From the NCBI RefSeq assembly GCF_030252325.1, contig NZ_CP126981.1:62001-126000 (forward strand): a DNA stretch of 64,000 nucleotides. The letters run 5' to 3'. Shown piece by piece: positions 8,444 to 17,626 of this stretch. How positions within the stretch are numbered: the first letter of the stretch is position 1; each line of letters begins with the position of its first letter. Below the pieces are notes generated by a model, which had not been told where the DNA came from, ran no database searches, and worked only from the letters and a program-made list of their open reading frames with translations. Origin of the DNA: Candidatus Mycobacterium wuenschmannii. GTDB lineage: Bacteria > Actinomycetota > Actinomycetes > Mycobacteriales > Mycobacteriaceae. Made by a program: the position numbers and the translations under genes.

Positions 8444-10412
8444 TCAGGGGTTGAGCAGCGTGCCGAGTTCGGCCAGCAGCGTGCTCGAGGTCGACTGAAC
8501 CAGGTCGCTCATGTTCGCCCATTCCGCGGTCGCCGTGGCGCCCAGTTCGGTGGGGAAGTCGTTGTTGGCGGCCAGGATTGCGGTCGCCAGGTCGTCGCGG
8601 GCGTTGAGGAAGCCGGCGATGATGCCGGTGTTCGGATCGAGAACTGTGTCGTTGAACAGCGTGGCGAACTGCTGGGGGAGCAGCAGCGACAGCAATGTCT
8701 GGCCGAACGCCAGCTCGGTGGGTAGGTTGATGTCGCTGGCCGCCAGGGACAGATTGTTGAAGATCGCCTCAAGGCTGCCGATCGGATTGGTGAGTAGGTC
8801 GTGATCGACTGCGGCCCAATCCGGTCGAAGGCTGGGGTGAACCGAAATTCCAGCGGAATGGTCGGGTCGCTGCCGAATACTGCGGCGAAATTGTCCGAAC
8901 CCATCACGCCCTGCAGGCCGTGCAGGAGCAATTCCTGCAGCACCCAATCGGGTTGAGCATGCTCGCGCGAAAGGTCCAACGCGTAGTCGTAGGAGAACAC
9001 CCGCTGCGACATGTCGGCGGCATACTCGGCCGGGCTGACGGTGGGGGTGTCGGCGGGCAGGTAGTTGGCGACGTCGGCGACCGGCACAACCTCGGTCGTC
9101 ACCGGCAGGCCGATCGGGTCCGTGCCGTCCGGCAGGTTTTCAAAACGTGCGAAGATCTCGCCGCTGCTGACACCGCTGCTGTCAAGCCAATTCGCGACAC
9201 CGGGGTTGGTCGCGCTGACCACGTAGTAGGTGTAGCCATCGGGGTCCGCGAACGCCGTGGTGTTGTTCAACGTGGTCTGCGCCAGGGTGAACGGTAGTGC
9301 CGCACCGAAGACATTCATCAGCTCGATGCCGCTGTAGCCGGATGGCACGTCCGGCACTTGCACGATCATTGCCTGCCCGGGTAGTAGATCGAAGTTTCCG
9401 CCGGATACGGCCGCGCTCGGCAGACCCGTTGCGAAGACGCTTGTCTCGGCGGTCAAGTCGCTCATGGTGTTATGCGGCAGGTCGATGCCGGCCACTTGGG
9501 CGAGGCCCATGTTCTCTCCGTTGAACGGCCCGACGATATTGCTGAACGCAGTGAATAGCGTGGTGAGCAGCGAATCGACCGAAGTGATCTGCCCTGTGGA
9601 AGTCCCTGCCAGGGAACCGATTTCAGCTGCGGCCTCGTCTCCGCTGGGAAAGATGCCGGTGGTCGGTATCGCGAAAAACGCCGGACAGTCGGACACGCAG
9701 TGGATGCTGATGTTGCCGGGCCCTTGCGCCCAGTCGCCCAGTACGTCGCGAATCAGCAGTGAGGCATCGCCATTGGTGGTCGCGCTGGTGTCGTTGATGA
9801 AGTTGACGGCGCCGGTCGGCGCGGTCGGGCCGATCTCGACGGTGAACGACCCGTCGGGATTGACGACCAGTCCGTGGTCGAGTTCGAGGCTCTCTTTGCT
9901 GACGCCGCCGAGCCGGTAATGGCTTCGGTCGCGATCGCGAAGGCCTCGGTTCCTTTGCCGATGGTCCCCGTGAGTTCGTAGGTCGCGCCGGGAGCCAGTC
10001 CTGCCGTCGCGTGGTAATAGATGTCGGGGGTGAAGAACTGGAAGTACTGACGGGAGTCGGCCGCATCGGTCGCCACCGCTTCGGGCGACTGGAAGAACAC
10101 CCCGTTGAAGAGTTCGGTGACGCGCGACAATCCGGCGGACAGCAGTTCGTAGTTGGTGTTCTGCAGCCCTGTCATCAGCATGACGTCGGCGTCCGCGGTC
10201 GCGAAGGGCAGCGCCGCGTCGTACGCGGCGGCCTGCTGCATCGCGTCGAGAAGCTGGTCGAGCGCGGGCTGGTAGGCGGGATCCGCGTCAGCGGCGGGTG
10301 CGGTGATCGCCATAGCGGCAGCGCCGACAACCCCCGCGATCGCGATTCCGACGGACCGCAGCCGTCGCGGCAATGTCGAGCACCGCAGGTCGTCGTGCAT
10401 CGCGGGGGCCAT
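8444..10412 (-). pseudogene. DUF1214-like secreted protein broken by two frameshifts
   Basis: One protein is spread over three frames. Part 1 (10412 to about 9913) begins after a good AAGGGAG site and has a signal peptide (SVGIAIAGVVGAAAMAITAP), then IYYHATAGLAPGATYELTG. Near 9913 the sensible frame shifts: the next frame reads GGVSKESLELDHGLVVNPDG and VEIGPTAPTGAVNFIND, and ends around QPDWVLQELLLHGLQGVM. Near 8830 it shifts again to DWAAVDHDLLTNPIGSLEAI and continues to a stop at 8444. The TYxLxG / NPDGSFTVEIGP / LLIRDVLGDWAQ pattern fits the DUF1214 family. As read, no full-length protein is made. Base-calling errors are an equally good explanation, since both parts around each shift keep good coding sequence. 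It converges with bphP, 2 bp from its stop. Confidence 0.75.
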
Positions 10413-10592
10413 GCCGCTCCCTTCGTTGGGATGCGATGCACGAATTATTGGTCATAGCGAACTCAAATAGTGCGCTTTTCGACGCTACCGTTCGGCGGTG
10501 TCTCGACGGCGGCCTCAACCGCCTCTGGCCTGGTGCCTTTGCCTGCAAAAAGGTGAAGGGCACACCGAGGCAGTCGAAAGCTTCAAGCGATC

Positions 10593-10867
10593 GTGGCCAA
10601 CACTCAGCAGTGGTTGGATGCCGGTGCGTCGAATTATGTTGCGCCAGAGGGACCCAAGCCGCCGCCACCGGGGTTGGCCGAGGTATTCGCAGATCGGTGG
10701 TTTTCAACCGAGCGGGGCATCAAGGAACTATTCGGCCAGGGCGGTCCCGGCTCACCGGGGGTTCTGCAGTCGTGGGAGCAGATGTTGAAGGGAAGGAACA
10801 CGGTGAAATGTACGGTTATCAGCAGGTTGGCAACTCGTGGGTGCGAGTCGCAGATGGGGCCAAATGA
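10593..10867 (+). pseudogene. Remnant of a larger protein (toxin-like C-terminal tail), frameshifted
   Basis: The frame reads VANTQQWLDAGASNYVAPEG, then GLAEVFADRWFSTERGIKEL and SPGVLQSWEQMLKGRNT. Near 10803 one base seems lost in a G run, after which the next frame gives GEMYGYQQVGNSWVRVADGA and a stop at 10865-10867. No ribosome site precedes the GTG and an in-frame stop lies 39 nt upstream, so this looks like the 3' end of a gene whose 5' part is gone. The tail overlaps the start of the next gene (ATGA), an arrangement common for polymorphic toxins followed by immunity genes. The toxin identity is a guess from that arrangement only. Confidence 0.45.
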
Positions 10868-11307
10868 CACACGAATTCGTCGCTGCGGTTCAGTCGATCG
10901 TCGAGCCGTTGTTGACCGAGCTGGGGTTCCAGTTCGAGCAGTACACCGGGGATGTCGACGAGGGCGGCCCAACGGCGGCCGTGCTGGTGTACCGCTCCGA
11001 TGACTGCAAGATTCAGATTTACAAGTCGTCTCGAGGCGGCGAGATCAATTGCATGATCGCTCCGCTCGACGCGGCGAACGTGGTAGGCCTTTATGATCAT
11101 TCGGGCAAGTGGCAGTACCTACCGCGCTTTGCGTTACGGCAAGGTGTCCCTCTCGAAGAGATCGTCGAAGACAAGCTGTCGGTGAAATTTCCGACGACGG
11201 ATCAATTCTTGGAGTCGGTTAGGGATCGCATCGCGAAGTATTACCCCGTCGCGCACGCAGGAGTTCTCGAAATGGGTGGTCCGGAGTGGTGGGCCGCGAG
11301 TCCCTGA
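10864..11307 (+). CDS. Hypothetical protein, possible orphan immunity protein
   Basis: 147 aa, starting at the ATG that overlaps the stop of the upstream remnant (ATGA). The protein is acidic and soluble, starting MTHEFVAAVQSIVEPLLTEL and containing AVLVYRSDDCKIQIYKSSRG, INCMIAPLDAANVV and the C-terminal EMGGPEWWAASP. The frame is intact while its upstream partner is broken. I do not recognise a named family. Position, size and the coupled start suggest an immunity protein left after loss of the toxin, but this is inference. It converges with the SdpI-like gene, 6 bp apart. Confidence 0.65.
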   Translation: MTHEFVAAVQSIVEPLLTELGFQFEQYTGDVDEGGPTAAVLVYRSDDCKIQIYKSSRGGEINCMIAPLDAANVVGLYDHSGKWQYLPRFALRQGVPLEEIVEDKLSVKFPTTDQFLESVRDRIAKYYPVAHAGVLEMGGPEWWAASP

Positions 11308-11313
11308 AGCGTT

Positions 11314-11697
11314 TTACCCCTCCGCATCGTGCTCCACGGCCTTCGCCGCCCGACCCGCGACGATCGCAGTCGCCACCGCAACCGCCACGAAAACGACTGT
11401 GCCGCAGACCCCGACGAGGTTCAGGCCGGCGATGCTGCGCGCATTGAAGACGGCGATCGACACGGTCACACCGGTGACAAGGTGCACCGGCGTCAGGCGC
11501 AGCGCGGCGCGATGGCCCGCCACCCAGGCCTGATCGCTACGCATCGTCGACGGGGTGCGGATCCCGACGAACTGGTTGCGACGCAGATGCCCCTTCACTG
11601 CGGCCCAGTCGACGGCGATAAGCAGCGCGGTCATGAACCCAAAGGTCGCGGCCATGAACCCGGTCAACACGGCGATGTCAGATCCCACCCTGACCAA
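11314..11697 (-). CDS. SdpI-family membrane protein
   Basis: 127 aa with about three hydrophobic segments: residues 8-28, 67-85 and 90-112. Between the first two sits the SdpI family motif, here RRNQFVGIRTPSTMRSDQAW followed by GHRAA. In Bacillus, SdpI gives immunity to the killing peptide SDP; in actinomycetes the family is common and mostly uncharacterised. The start is uncertain: TTG at 11697 or GTG at 11688 are possible, and neither has a clear ribosome site. It diverges from the large unknown gene at 11757. Confidence 0.75.
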   Translation of the reverse strand: MVRVGSDIAVLTGFMAATFGFMTALLIAVDWAAVKGHLRRNQFVGIRTPSTMRSDQAWVAGHRAALRLTPVHLVTGVTVSIAVFNARSIAGLNLVGVCGTVVFVAVAVATAIVAGRAAKAVEHDAEG

Positions 11698-11756
11698 GTT
11701 AGCGAGTGGGCCGCTTCGGCTGTTCTAAGTTCGCACGTTCTGGGTACAAGATCGGC

Positions 11757-13895
11757 ATGCAGCGGCCCGACACCATGATCGAGATTCACCGCGAACGTGT
11801 TCAGGACCAAACCGTCGAGATGTTTGCCGGCGATAGCTACACCGAGGCGGTCGACGGGCCCGGTTATTCGGCAACGGCCACTCTCGATCTGACGCTCGAC
11901 CGCGTGTGGTTCCTCTTCGACGCGCAGCAGCGGTTGTGGCAGGAGCAGGTCGACGGCGAAACCCGCGATCCACTCCGGCATTTCGCGATCGACCTGGCGA
12001 TCTTCGACTCCAAGATCACCATCGACTCGGTGACGTGCATCCCGCTGGTATCGCTGCCTCCAGCGACCATCACCATCCCGGACGGCCCCCGCGCCAACGA
12101 GTCACACGAGATCCCTTACAACGAAGTCCCGTTGTTCGGGCGTCTGACCGTGCATGACCAGCTCGAGCCGCGCGACACCGAACCCCGCAAAAAGACCATC
12201 GCCCTCGATTTCAACGTGCAGGATTCGCCCACGCTGCTGGCGCCCCCCTCTGACGACGACTTTGCGCCGCGTCTCTACGGTGCGCATATCGATCGTCGCC
12301 CGGACGGCGGCATCGCCTTCACCGACCAAGACCCGCGCATCACCTGGGAACTCGACTACGCCGAGGCGTACTGGATCACGCACAGCATCGCCGGCGAACT
12401 CATGGTCAGTCTCGAAAAGCTGCAACACCCAACCATTTCCGACGAGGACGCCAGGGTCCGGGTACTCGATTCGTTGGCCGCCCAGATCTCCGACGCCGTC
12501 CGCCCCAAGCTCGCCGAGATGGGCGAAGGCGGCGTCATGGACCTGATGCCGGCCCCGCTGGACGTGGACGCCGAGTCGCGCGACGACGTCACGGTGAAAG
12601 CGCTCGACGCCGTGGTGCAGCGGTTCGACATCGACGGAGTCGCCCATGAGTCCATGTTGATTCAGCTGCAGACCGTGCGCGAGCTGCCGGGCGGCGAAGA
12701 ACTCCCGTTGTCCATACTGGCCGAGAACCCTTGCGAGAAAACGGGTTTGGCGGTCGCGGGGTGGAGCATTCTGCGCCAAGTTCGCGACACCGTGATGAAC
12801 ACCTTCGACCTGCACGAGGACGACTTCGACGCCGACGTCCCCTGCCTTCTCGCGGGACCGAAGACCATCACGATCGGCGGGCAGGAGCGCTGCCTGGAGG
12901 CGCTGGACGCCGACATCGTTCCGCGAACCGAGGACGGCCGGCTCGTCGTCGACGGCACCGTCAGCGCCGAGACCACGCTCTACGACTTCGACGCCACCTT
13001 CAAGGTCGTCTACGAGATGGGTCTCGACGACATTCCGCGCGACCCCGACGGCAACGAGACCCGGCGGGGCGACTTGGAGACCATCGAGAGTCTCGAGCAG
13101 GCCCTCAGCGCGGCGCGCGACAGGAAGCGCGCCGGTCAGTTGGCCACCGAAGACTACGAGGCGGAGGTCAAAAGGGTGCACGAGCGGCTCGACGACCTCC
13201 CCAAGACCGTCGGTGTCCGGCCGACGCAGAACCCACCCGAGGCGGACGTCAACCCGAACTTCAAGCTGACGGTGCCCGGCAAGGTGGCCGCCGCGGCCGG
13301 GGCAGCCGCTACCGTCGGACTGCTCGCCCTGCCGGTGACCTGGGTGGCCGGGGCCGCCGGGGTGGGTGCCGCCGGCGCGGGCGGCCTGCTGACGCTGGCG
13401 ATCGTGCAATACCTGACGACCGTGCTGACGATCGACTGGTTCGGCGTCGGCCTGGGGTCTCGGCAGGTGAAGCAGTCACTCGACGACCGGCCCGAGGGCA
13501 CGTCGCTGCCGCCGATCGGCATCCCGGTCGCGGTGGATCTCAATCGCCAGCGCCTCGCCGTGTACTTCCGTCCGCTGCCGTCGAAGCTGTGGATCGGCGG
13601 CGTCGCCCTCGACGACGAGGACGCCGACGAGCCCGAGGTGCGACTCGTCGGCGGCCGTTGGCCCACCGATGGCCACCCGTGGAAGCTGTCCAACGACGAT
13701 GCGATGCTCTACGCCGGTTCGGGGGAGTTGCAGCTCTTCATGGAACCCGACAGCGTCAGTGGCGACGGCCCGGCCATCCAGGTCCTCACCGCCGACGATG
13801 GCCGTCGTTACCTCCAGGTTCAAAACGAGGACGCCGAGAAACTGCAGCGTCTTCCGCGGTTGTGTGGTCAAGACAACGTCGCCACCGGAAAGTGA
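11757..13895 (+). CDS. Large hypothetical protein, 712 aa
   Basis: The start at ATG 11757 (MQRPDTMIEIHRERVQDQTV) is preferred to the GTG-like opening at 11706; a further ATG six codons on is possible. The N-terminal 400 residues are beta-rich and acidic, with repeated hydrophobic/charged alternation. A charged helical stretch at about 445-495 (ESLEQALSAARDRKRAGQLA) looks like a coiled coil. A very Ala/Gly-rich hydrophobic segment at about 515-570 could cross the membrane twice, and a beta-rich C-terminus contains GELQLFMEPDSV. I know no family for it. It lies 100 bp upstream of the NAGGN operon in the same direction, but nothing shows that they are linked. Confidence 0.75.
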   Translation: MQRPDTMIEIHRERVQDQTVEMFAGDSYTEAVDGPGYSATATLDLTLDRVWFLFDAQQRLWQEQVDGETRDPLRHFAIDLAIFDSKITIDSVTCIPLVSLPPATITIPDGPRANESHEIPYNEVPLFGRLTVHDQLEPRDTEPRKKTIALDFNVQDSPTLLAPPSDDDFAPRLYGAHIDRRPDGGIAFTDQDPRITWELDYAEAYWITHSIAGELMVSLEKLQHPTISDEDARVRVLDSLAAQISDAVRPKLAEMGEGGVMDLMPAPLDVDAESRDDVTVKALDAVVQRFDIDGVAHESMLIQLQTVRELPGGEELPLSILAENPCEKTGLAVAGWSILRQVRDTVMNTFDLHEDDFDADVPCLLAGPKTITIGGQERCLEALDADIVPRTEDGRLVVDGTVSAETTLYDFDATFKVVYEMGLDDIPRDPDGNETRRGDLETIESLEQALSAARDRKRAGQLATEDYEAEVKRVHERLDDLPKTVGVRPTQNPPEADVNPNFKLTVPGKVAAAAGAAATVGLLALPVTWVAGAAGVGAAGAGGLLTLAIVQYLTTVLTIDWFGVGLGSRQVKQSLDDRPEGTSLPPIGIPVAVDLNRQRLAVYFRPLPSKLWIGGVALDDEDADEPEVRLVGGRWPTDGHPWKLSNDDAMLYAGSGELQLFMEPDSVSGDGPAIQVLTADDGRRYLQVQNEDAEKLQRLPRLCGQDNVATGK

Positions 13896-13994
13896 GTCCT
13901 CACGTGGAACGAACGCGGGCCGTGCCTCTCGTACACCGCGCTGGCGCGGGTCAGCGCTGCGCGCGGCCGAATCGACCTCTGTAGGGTTATCGAC

Positions 13995-15800
13995 GTGTGT
14001 GGAGCCACCGGTGAGGTGCGCCTCGACGATCGAGCGCCAGATGTAGCGGCGGTGGCAGCGATGACTGCCGTTATGACGCCGCGGGGTCCCGACGGGGTCG
14101 GCGTGTGGTCACAAGGTCGAGTCGCACTCGGTCACCGTCGCCTGAAAATCATCGATCTGACCGAGCACGGCGCGCAGCCGATGGTCGATTCCGACCTCGG
14201 CCTGACGATCGCCTGGAACGGCTGCATCTACAACTACAAAGAGTTGCGCACCGAGCTTCAGGGCTACGGCTATCGCTTTTTCTCGACCAGCGACACCGAG
14301 GTTCTGCTCAAGGCGTACCACCGCTGGGGCGACGACTTCGTCAGCCACTTCAAAGGCATGTTCGCCTTCGCGATCGTCGAGCGTGACAGCGGCCGCGTGC
14401 TGCTCGGCCGCGACCGTCTCGGCATCAAGCCGCTCTACATCACCGAGGACGACCACCGGATCAGGTTCGCCTCGACGCTCCCTGCGCTGCTGGCCGGCGG
14501 CGGCGTGGACACCCGCATCGACCGGGTCGCGCTGCACCACTACATGACGTTCCACTCCGTCGTGCCCGCACCGGCCACCATCCTGCGCGGCGTGCGAAAG
14601 ATCCCGCCCGGGTCGCTGCTCGCCATCGAGCCCGACGGCCGCCGGGTCGCCACCACCTACTGGTCGCCGGATTTCACCCGCCACGACGACCGCGCCGACT
14701 GGTCCGAGCGCGATTGGGAAGACGCGGTGTTGGAGTCATTGCGCACCGCGGTCGAGCGCCGCCTGGTCGCCGACGTTCCGGTCGGCTGCCTGCTCTCCGG
14801 TGGTGTCGACTCCAGCCTGATCGTCGGGCTGCTCGCCGAGGCCGGTCAGCACGGACTGTCGACGTTCTCGATCGGCTTCGAGTCCGCCGGCGACATCAAG
14901 GGCGACGAGTTCCAGTACTCCGACATCGTGGCCCAGCGCTTCGAAACCGACCACCACCAGATCCGCATCGGCACCGAGCGGATGTTGCCCGCGCTGGGCG
15001 GCGCGATCGGCGCGATGAGCGAACCGATGGTCAGCCACGACTGCGTCGCCTTCTACCTGCTCAGCCAGGAGGTCGCCAAGCACGTCAAGGTGGTCCAGTC
15101 CGGCCAGGGCGCCGACGAGGTGTTCGCCGGCTACCACTGGTACCCGCCGATGGGTGCACCTGCGGCCGCGTCCATCGAAGGCTCCGTCGCGGAGTATCGC
15201 GCGGCGTTCTTCGACCGTGACGAGGAGGGCCTAGCCGCACTGCTTGCCGAAGGCTATGTGGCACAAGGTGATCCGAGTCAACGCTTCGTCACCGAGCACT
15301 TCGCCAATCCGGGCGCCGAAACCGGCGTCGACCGTGCGTTGCGACTCGACACGATGGTGATGCTGGTCGACGACCCGGTCAAGCGGGTCGACAATATGAC
15401 CATGGCCTGGGGTCTCGAGGGCCGCGTCCCATTCCTCGACCACGAACTGGTCGAGTTGGCAGCCACCTGCCCGCCGGAGCTGAAGACCGCCCACGGCGGC
15501 AAGGGTGTGCTCAAAGAGGCTGCGCGGCGGGTCATTCCGTCGGAGGTCATCGACCGCCCCAAGGGTTACTTCCCGGTTCCCGCGCTGACTCATCTCCAAG
15601 GGCCGTATCTCGACATGGTCCGCGACGCCCTTTACGCTCCGGTCGCCAAGGAGCGAGGCCTGTTCGATACTGGTGCGGTGGATGCGCTACTGGCTGACCC
15701 CAACGGTCGGTTGACCCCGCTGCGCGGAAATGAGCTCTGGCAGATCGCCCTGCTCGAGCTGTGGTTACAACATCATGGTGTGACCGGGCCGGCCGCATGA
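13995..15800 (+). CDS. asnO: N-acetylglutaminylglutamine amidotransferase (AsnB-like)
   Basis: 601 aa. It converts N-acetylglutaminylglutamine to its amide (NAGGN), an osmoprotectant dipeptide, using glutamine and ATP. The class II glutaminase domain starts with catalytic Cys2 (MCGATGEV, GTG start) and holds PRGPDG and WNGCIYNYKEL. The synthetase half has the PP-loop LLSGGVDSS and QGADEVFAGYHWYPP, typical of the NAGGN branch rather than asparagine synthetase. The stop overlaps the start of the partner synthetase gene (ATGA), so the two are coupled. The asparagine synthetase alternative is less likely because of this partner. Confidence 0.9.
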   Translation: MCGATGEVRLDDRAPDVAAVAAMTAVMTPRGPDGVGVWSQGRVALGHRRLKIIDLTEHGAQPMVDSDLGLTIAWNGCIYNYKELRTELQGYGYRFFSTSDTEVLLKAYHRWGDDFVSHFKGMFAFAIVERDSGRVLLGRDRLGIKPLYITEDDHRIRFASTLPALLAGGGVDTRIDRVALHHYMTFHSVVPAPATILRGVRKIPPGSLLAIEPDGRRVATTYWSPDFTRHDDRADWSERDWEDAVLESLRTAVERRLVADVPVGCLLSGGVDSSLIVGLLAEAGQHGLSTFSIGFESAGDIKGDEFQYSDIVAQRFETDHHQIRIGTERMLPALGGAIGAMSEPMVSHDCVAFYLLSQEVAKHVKVVQSGQGADEVFAGYHWYPPMGAPAAASIEGSVAEYRAAFFDRDEEGLAALLAEGYVAQGDPSQRFVTEHFANPGAETGVDRALRLDTMVMLVDDPVKRVDNMTMAWGLEGRVPFLDHELVELAATCPPELKTAHGGKGVLKEAARRVIPSEVIDRPKGYFPVPALTHLQGPYLDMVRDALYAPVAKERGLFDTGAVDALLADPNGRLTPLRGNELWQIALLELWLQHHGVTGPAA

Positions 15801-17608
15801 CCTCCACTGGTCCCTCCGAGGACCACCCCGAGGCGATCACGCTCAGCTTGCACGACGCGTCACCGCCACACTTGATCGACGCCATGGCCAAGGACGTCGA
15901 GCTCGAACTGGGTTGGGGCAAACTTATTTTCGGCCAGACGTTCGCCGACCCCGCGGTGCTCGCCGAGGCGATGCGTAGGGAGGCGCCGGGACGGCGCGAC
16001 ATCTGCATCTATGCGCGCGAGTCACACGTCGTCGTCGCGGGCGCGCCGTCCGAACTCTTCATCGATCCCAGCCACACCTATCGCCTCCGGTTCAGCGACG
16101 CGCTCACGGGCGACGACCCGGCGCCCAGTCCGATCGGCGTGACGGTGCGCGCTCTGAAGGACAAGTCCGATGCGGACTTGATGAACCGCGTTTTCGTCCG
16201 GTGTGGCATGGTCCCCGCGCCGGTGGAGGCGATCTGGGACAACCACCTGAACCAACCTGCCGTGACGTATTTGATCGCGGAACGCGACGACGACGGCGCG
16301 ATGGTGGGGACGGTTACGGGCGTCGACCACGAACTGCTGTTCTCCGATCCGGAGCGCGGGTCGAGTCTGTGGACGCTGGCGGTGGACCCGGGCGCCGGTC
16401 TGCCAGGCATCGGGATCGCGCTCACCCGAAAGTTGGCCGCGGGCTTCCGCGATGCGGGCCGCGCCTACATGGACCTGTCGGTGACCCACGAAAACACCGC
16501 CGCGATCCGGCTGTACGAGAAGCTGGGATTCCGCCGCGTCCCAGTGCTGGTGATCAAACGGAAGAACGCGATCAACGTGCCGTTGTTCACGCCTCCGCCG
16601 GAGACGGTCGACGACCTCAACCCGTACGCGCGCATCATCGCCGACGAGGCGATACGCCGCGGCATCTGGGTGGAGGTACTCGACGCCGAGACTGGCGAGA
16701 TGCGTCTCAGCCACGGCGGACGCAACGTGGTGACCCGAGAATCGTTGTCGGAGTTCACCTCAGCGATCGCGATGTGCCGGTGCGACGACAAGCGACTGAC
16801 CCGTCGCCTTGTCTCCGAAGCCGGGATCACCGTGCCCCGCGCCCGGCTCGCGACCTTCGACGAGGGCGACTTCGAATTCCTGAAGGACGTGGGCGAGGTG
16901 GTGGTCAAACCTACTCGCGGAGAACAGGGTAAGGGCATCACGGTCGGCGTCAGCGTCGAGCACGGTCCCGGCGAACTGGCCGCCGCGGTGGCACGCGCAC
17001 GGGAGGAATTCCCGGAGGTGCTGATCGAGCAGCGGGTGGAGGGCGACGACCTGCGACTGGTGGTGATCGATGGTCGCGTGGTCGCCGCGGCGCTGCGACT
17101 GCCACCGGAGGTGATCGGCACCGGTGAGCACACCGTGCGCGACCTGATCATCGCCGAGAGCCGCCGCCGCTCTGCCGCCACGGGCGGCGAGTCCAAAATT
17201 CCGCTTGATGTTGTCACCGAGGCGACCGTCGCCGAATACGGCTGGAAGTTCGACGACATTCTGCCGCAAGGGATGCGGCTCCGCGTACGCCATACCGCCA
17301 ACCTGCATCAAGGCGGCACGATCCACGACGTCACGCCCGACGTGAACCAGGAGCTGTGCCGGGTCGCGGTGGCGGCCGCCGAGGCGATCGGCATTCCGGT
17401 CACCGGCATCGACCTGCTCGTCCCCGACGTCACCGGCCAGGAGTACGCCTTTATCGAAGCCAACGAGCGGCCCGGCCTGGCAAATCACGAACCACAGCCC
17501 ACGGCAGCGGCTTTCGTCGACTACCTGTTTCCCGGCCAGCCAGGTCAGCCGTTTGCCTGGACACCCGAGGAATCGCCGCGCAACCCCGACGATTCAGTCG
17601 TCAGATAG
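15797..17608 (+). CDS. ngg: N-acetylglutaminylglutamine synthetase (GNAT plus ATP-grasp)
   Basis: 603 aa from the overlapping ATG at 15797. It makes N-acetylglutaminylglutamine by acetylating and joining two glutamines, the step before amidation by the upstream enzyme. Residues about 105-265 form a GNAT acetyltransferase (LAVDPGAGLPGIGIALTRKL and NTAAIRLYEKLGFRRVPV). Residues about 310-600 form an ATP-grasp ligase (VVKPTRGEQGKGITVGV, IEQRVEGDDLRLVVIDG and FIEANERPGLANHEPQPT). The fusion of these two domains is diagnostic for the family. It converges with the PrsW gene across 18 bp. Confidence 0.92.
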   Translation: MTSTGPSEDHPEAITLSLHDASPPHLIDAMAKDVELELGWGKLIFGQTFADPAVLAEAMRREAPGRRDICIYARESHVVVAGAPSELFIDPSHTYRLRFSDALTGDDPAPSPIGVTVRALKDKSDADLMNRVFVRCGMVPAPVEAIWDNHLNQPAVTYLIAERDDDGAMVGTVTGVDHELLFSDPERGSSLWTLAVDPGAGLPGIGIALTRKLAAGFRDAGRAYMDLSVTHENTAAIRLYEKLGFRRVPVLVIKRKNAINVPLFTPPPETVDDLNPYARIIADEAIRRGIWVEVLDAETGEMRLSHGGRNVVTRESLSEFTSAIAMCRCDDKRLTRRLVSEAGITVPRARLATFDEGDFEFLKDVGEVVVKPTRGEQGKGITVGVSVEHGPGELAAAVARAREEFPEVLIEQRVEGDDLRLVVIDGRVVAAALRLPPEVIGTGEHTVRDLIIAESRRRSAATGGESKIPLDVVTEATVAEYGWKFDDILPQGMRLRVRHTANLHQGGTIHDVTPDVNQELCRVAVAAAEAIGIPVTGIDLLVPDVTGQEYAFIEANERPGLANHEPQPTAAAFVDYLFPGQPGQPFAWTPEESPRNPDDSVVR

Positions 17609-17626
17609 CGTCCGGGCGGCAACGGC

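Noticed and set aside
10373..10867. 164-aa plus-strand frame
   Set aside because: Only its final 20 codons match the toxin-like tail; the earlier part overlaps the opposite-strand signal peptide and looks random.
12102..13409. 435-aa open frame on the minus strand
   Set aside because: It is antisense to the large gene at 11757-13895, and its Gly/Arg/Val-rich sequence has no domain sense; GC-rich third positions make such shadows.
12731..13984. 417-aa open frame in another plus frame
   Set aside because: Arg-rich, low-complexity frame inside 11757-13895, with no start site or motif.
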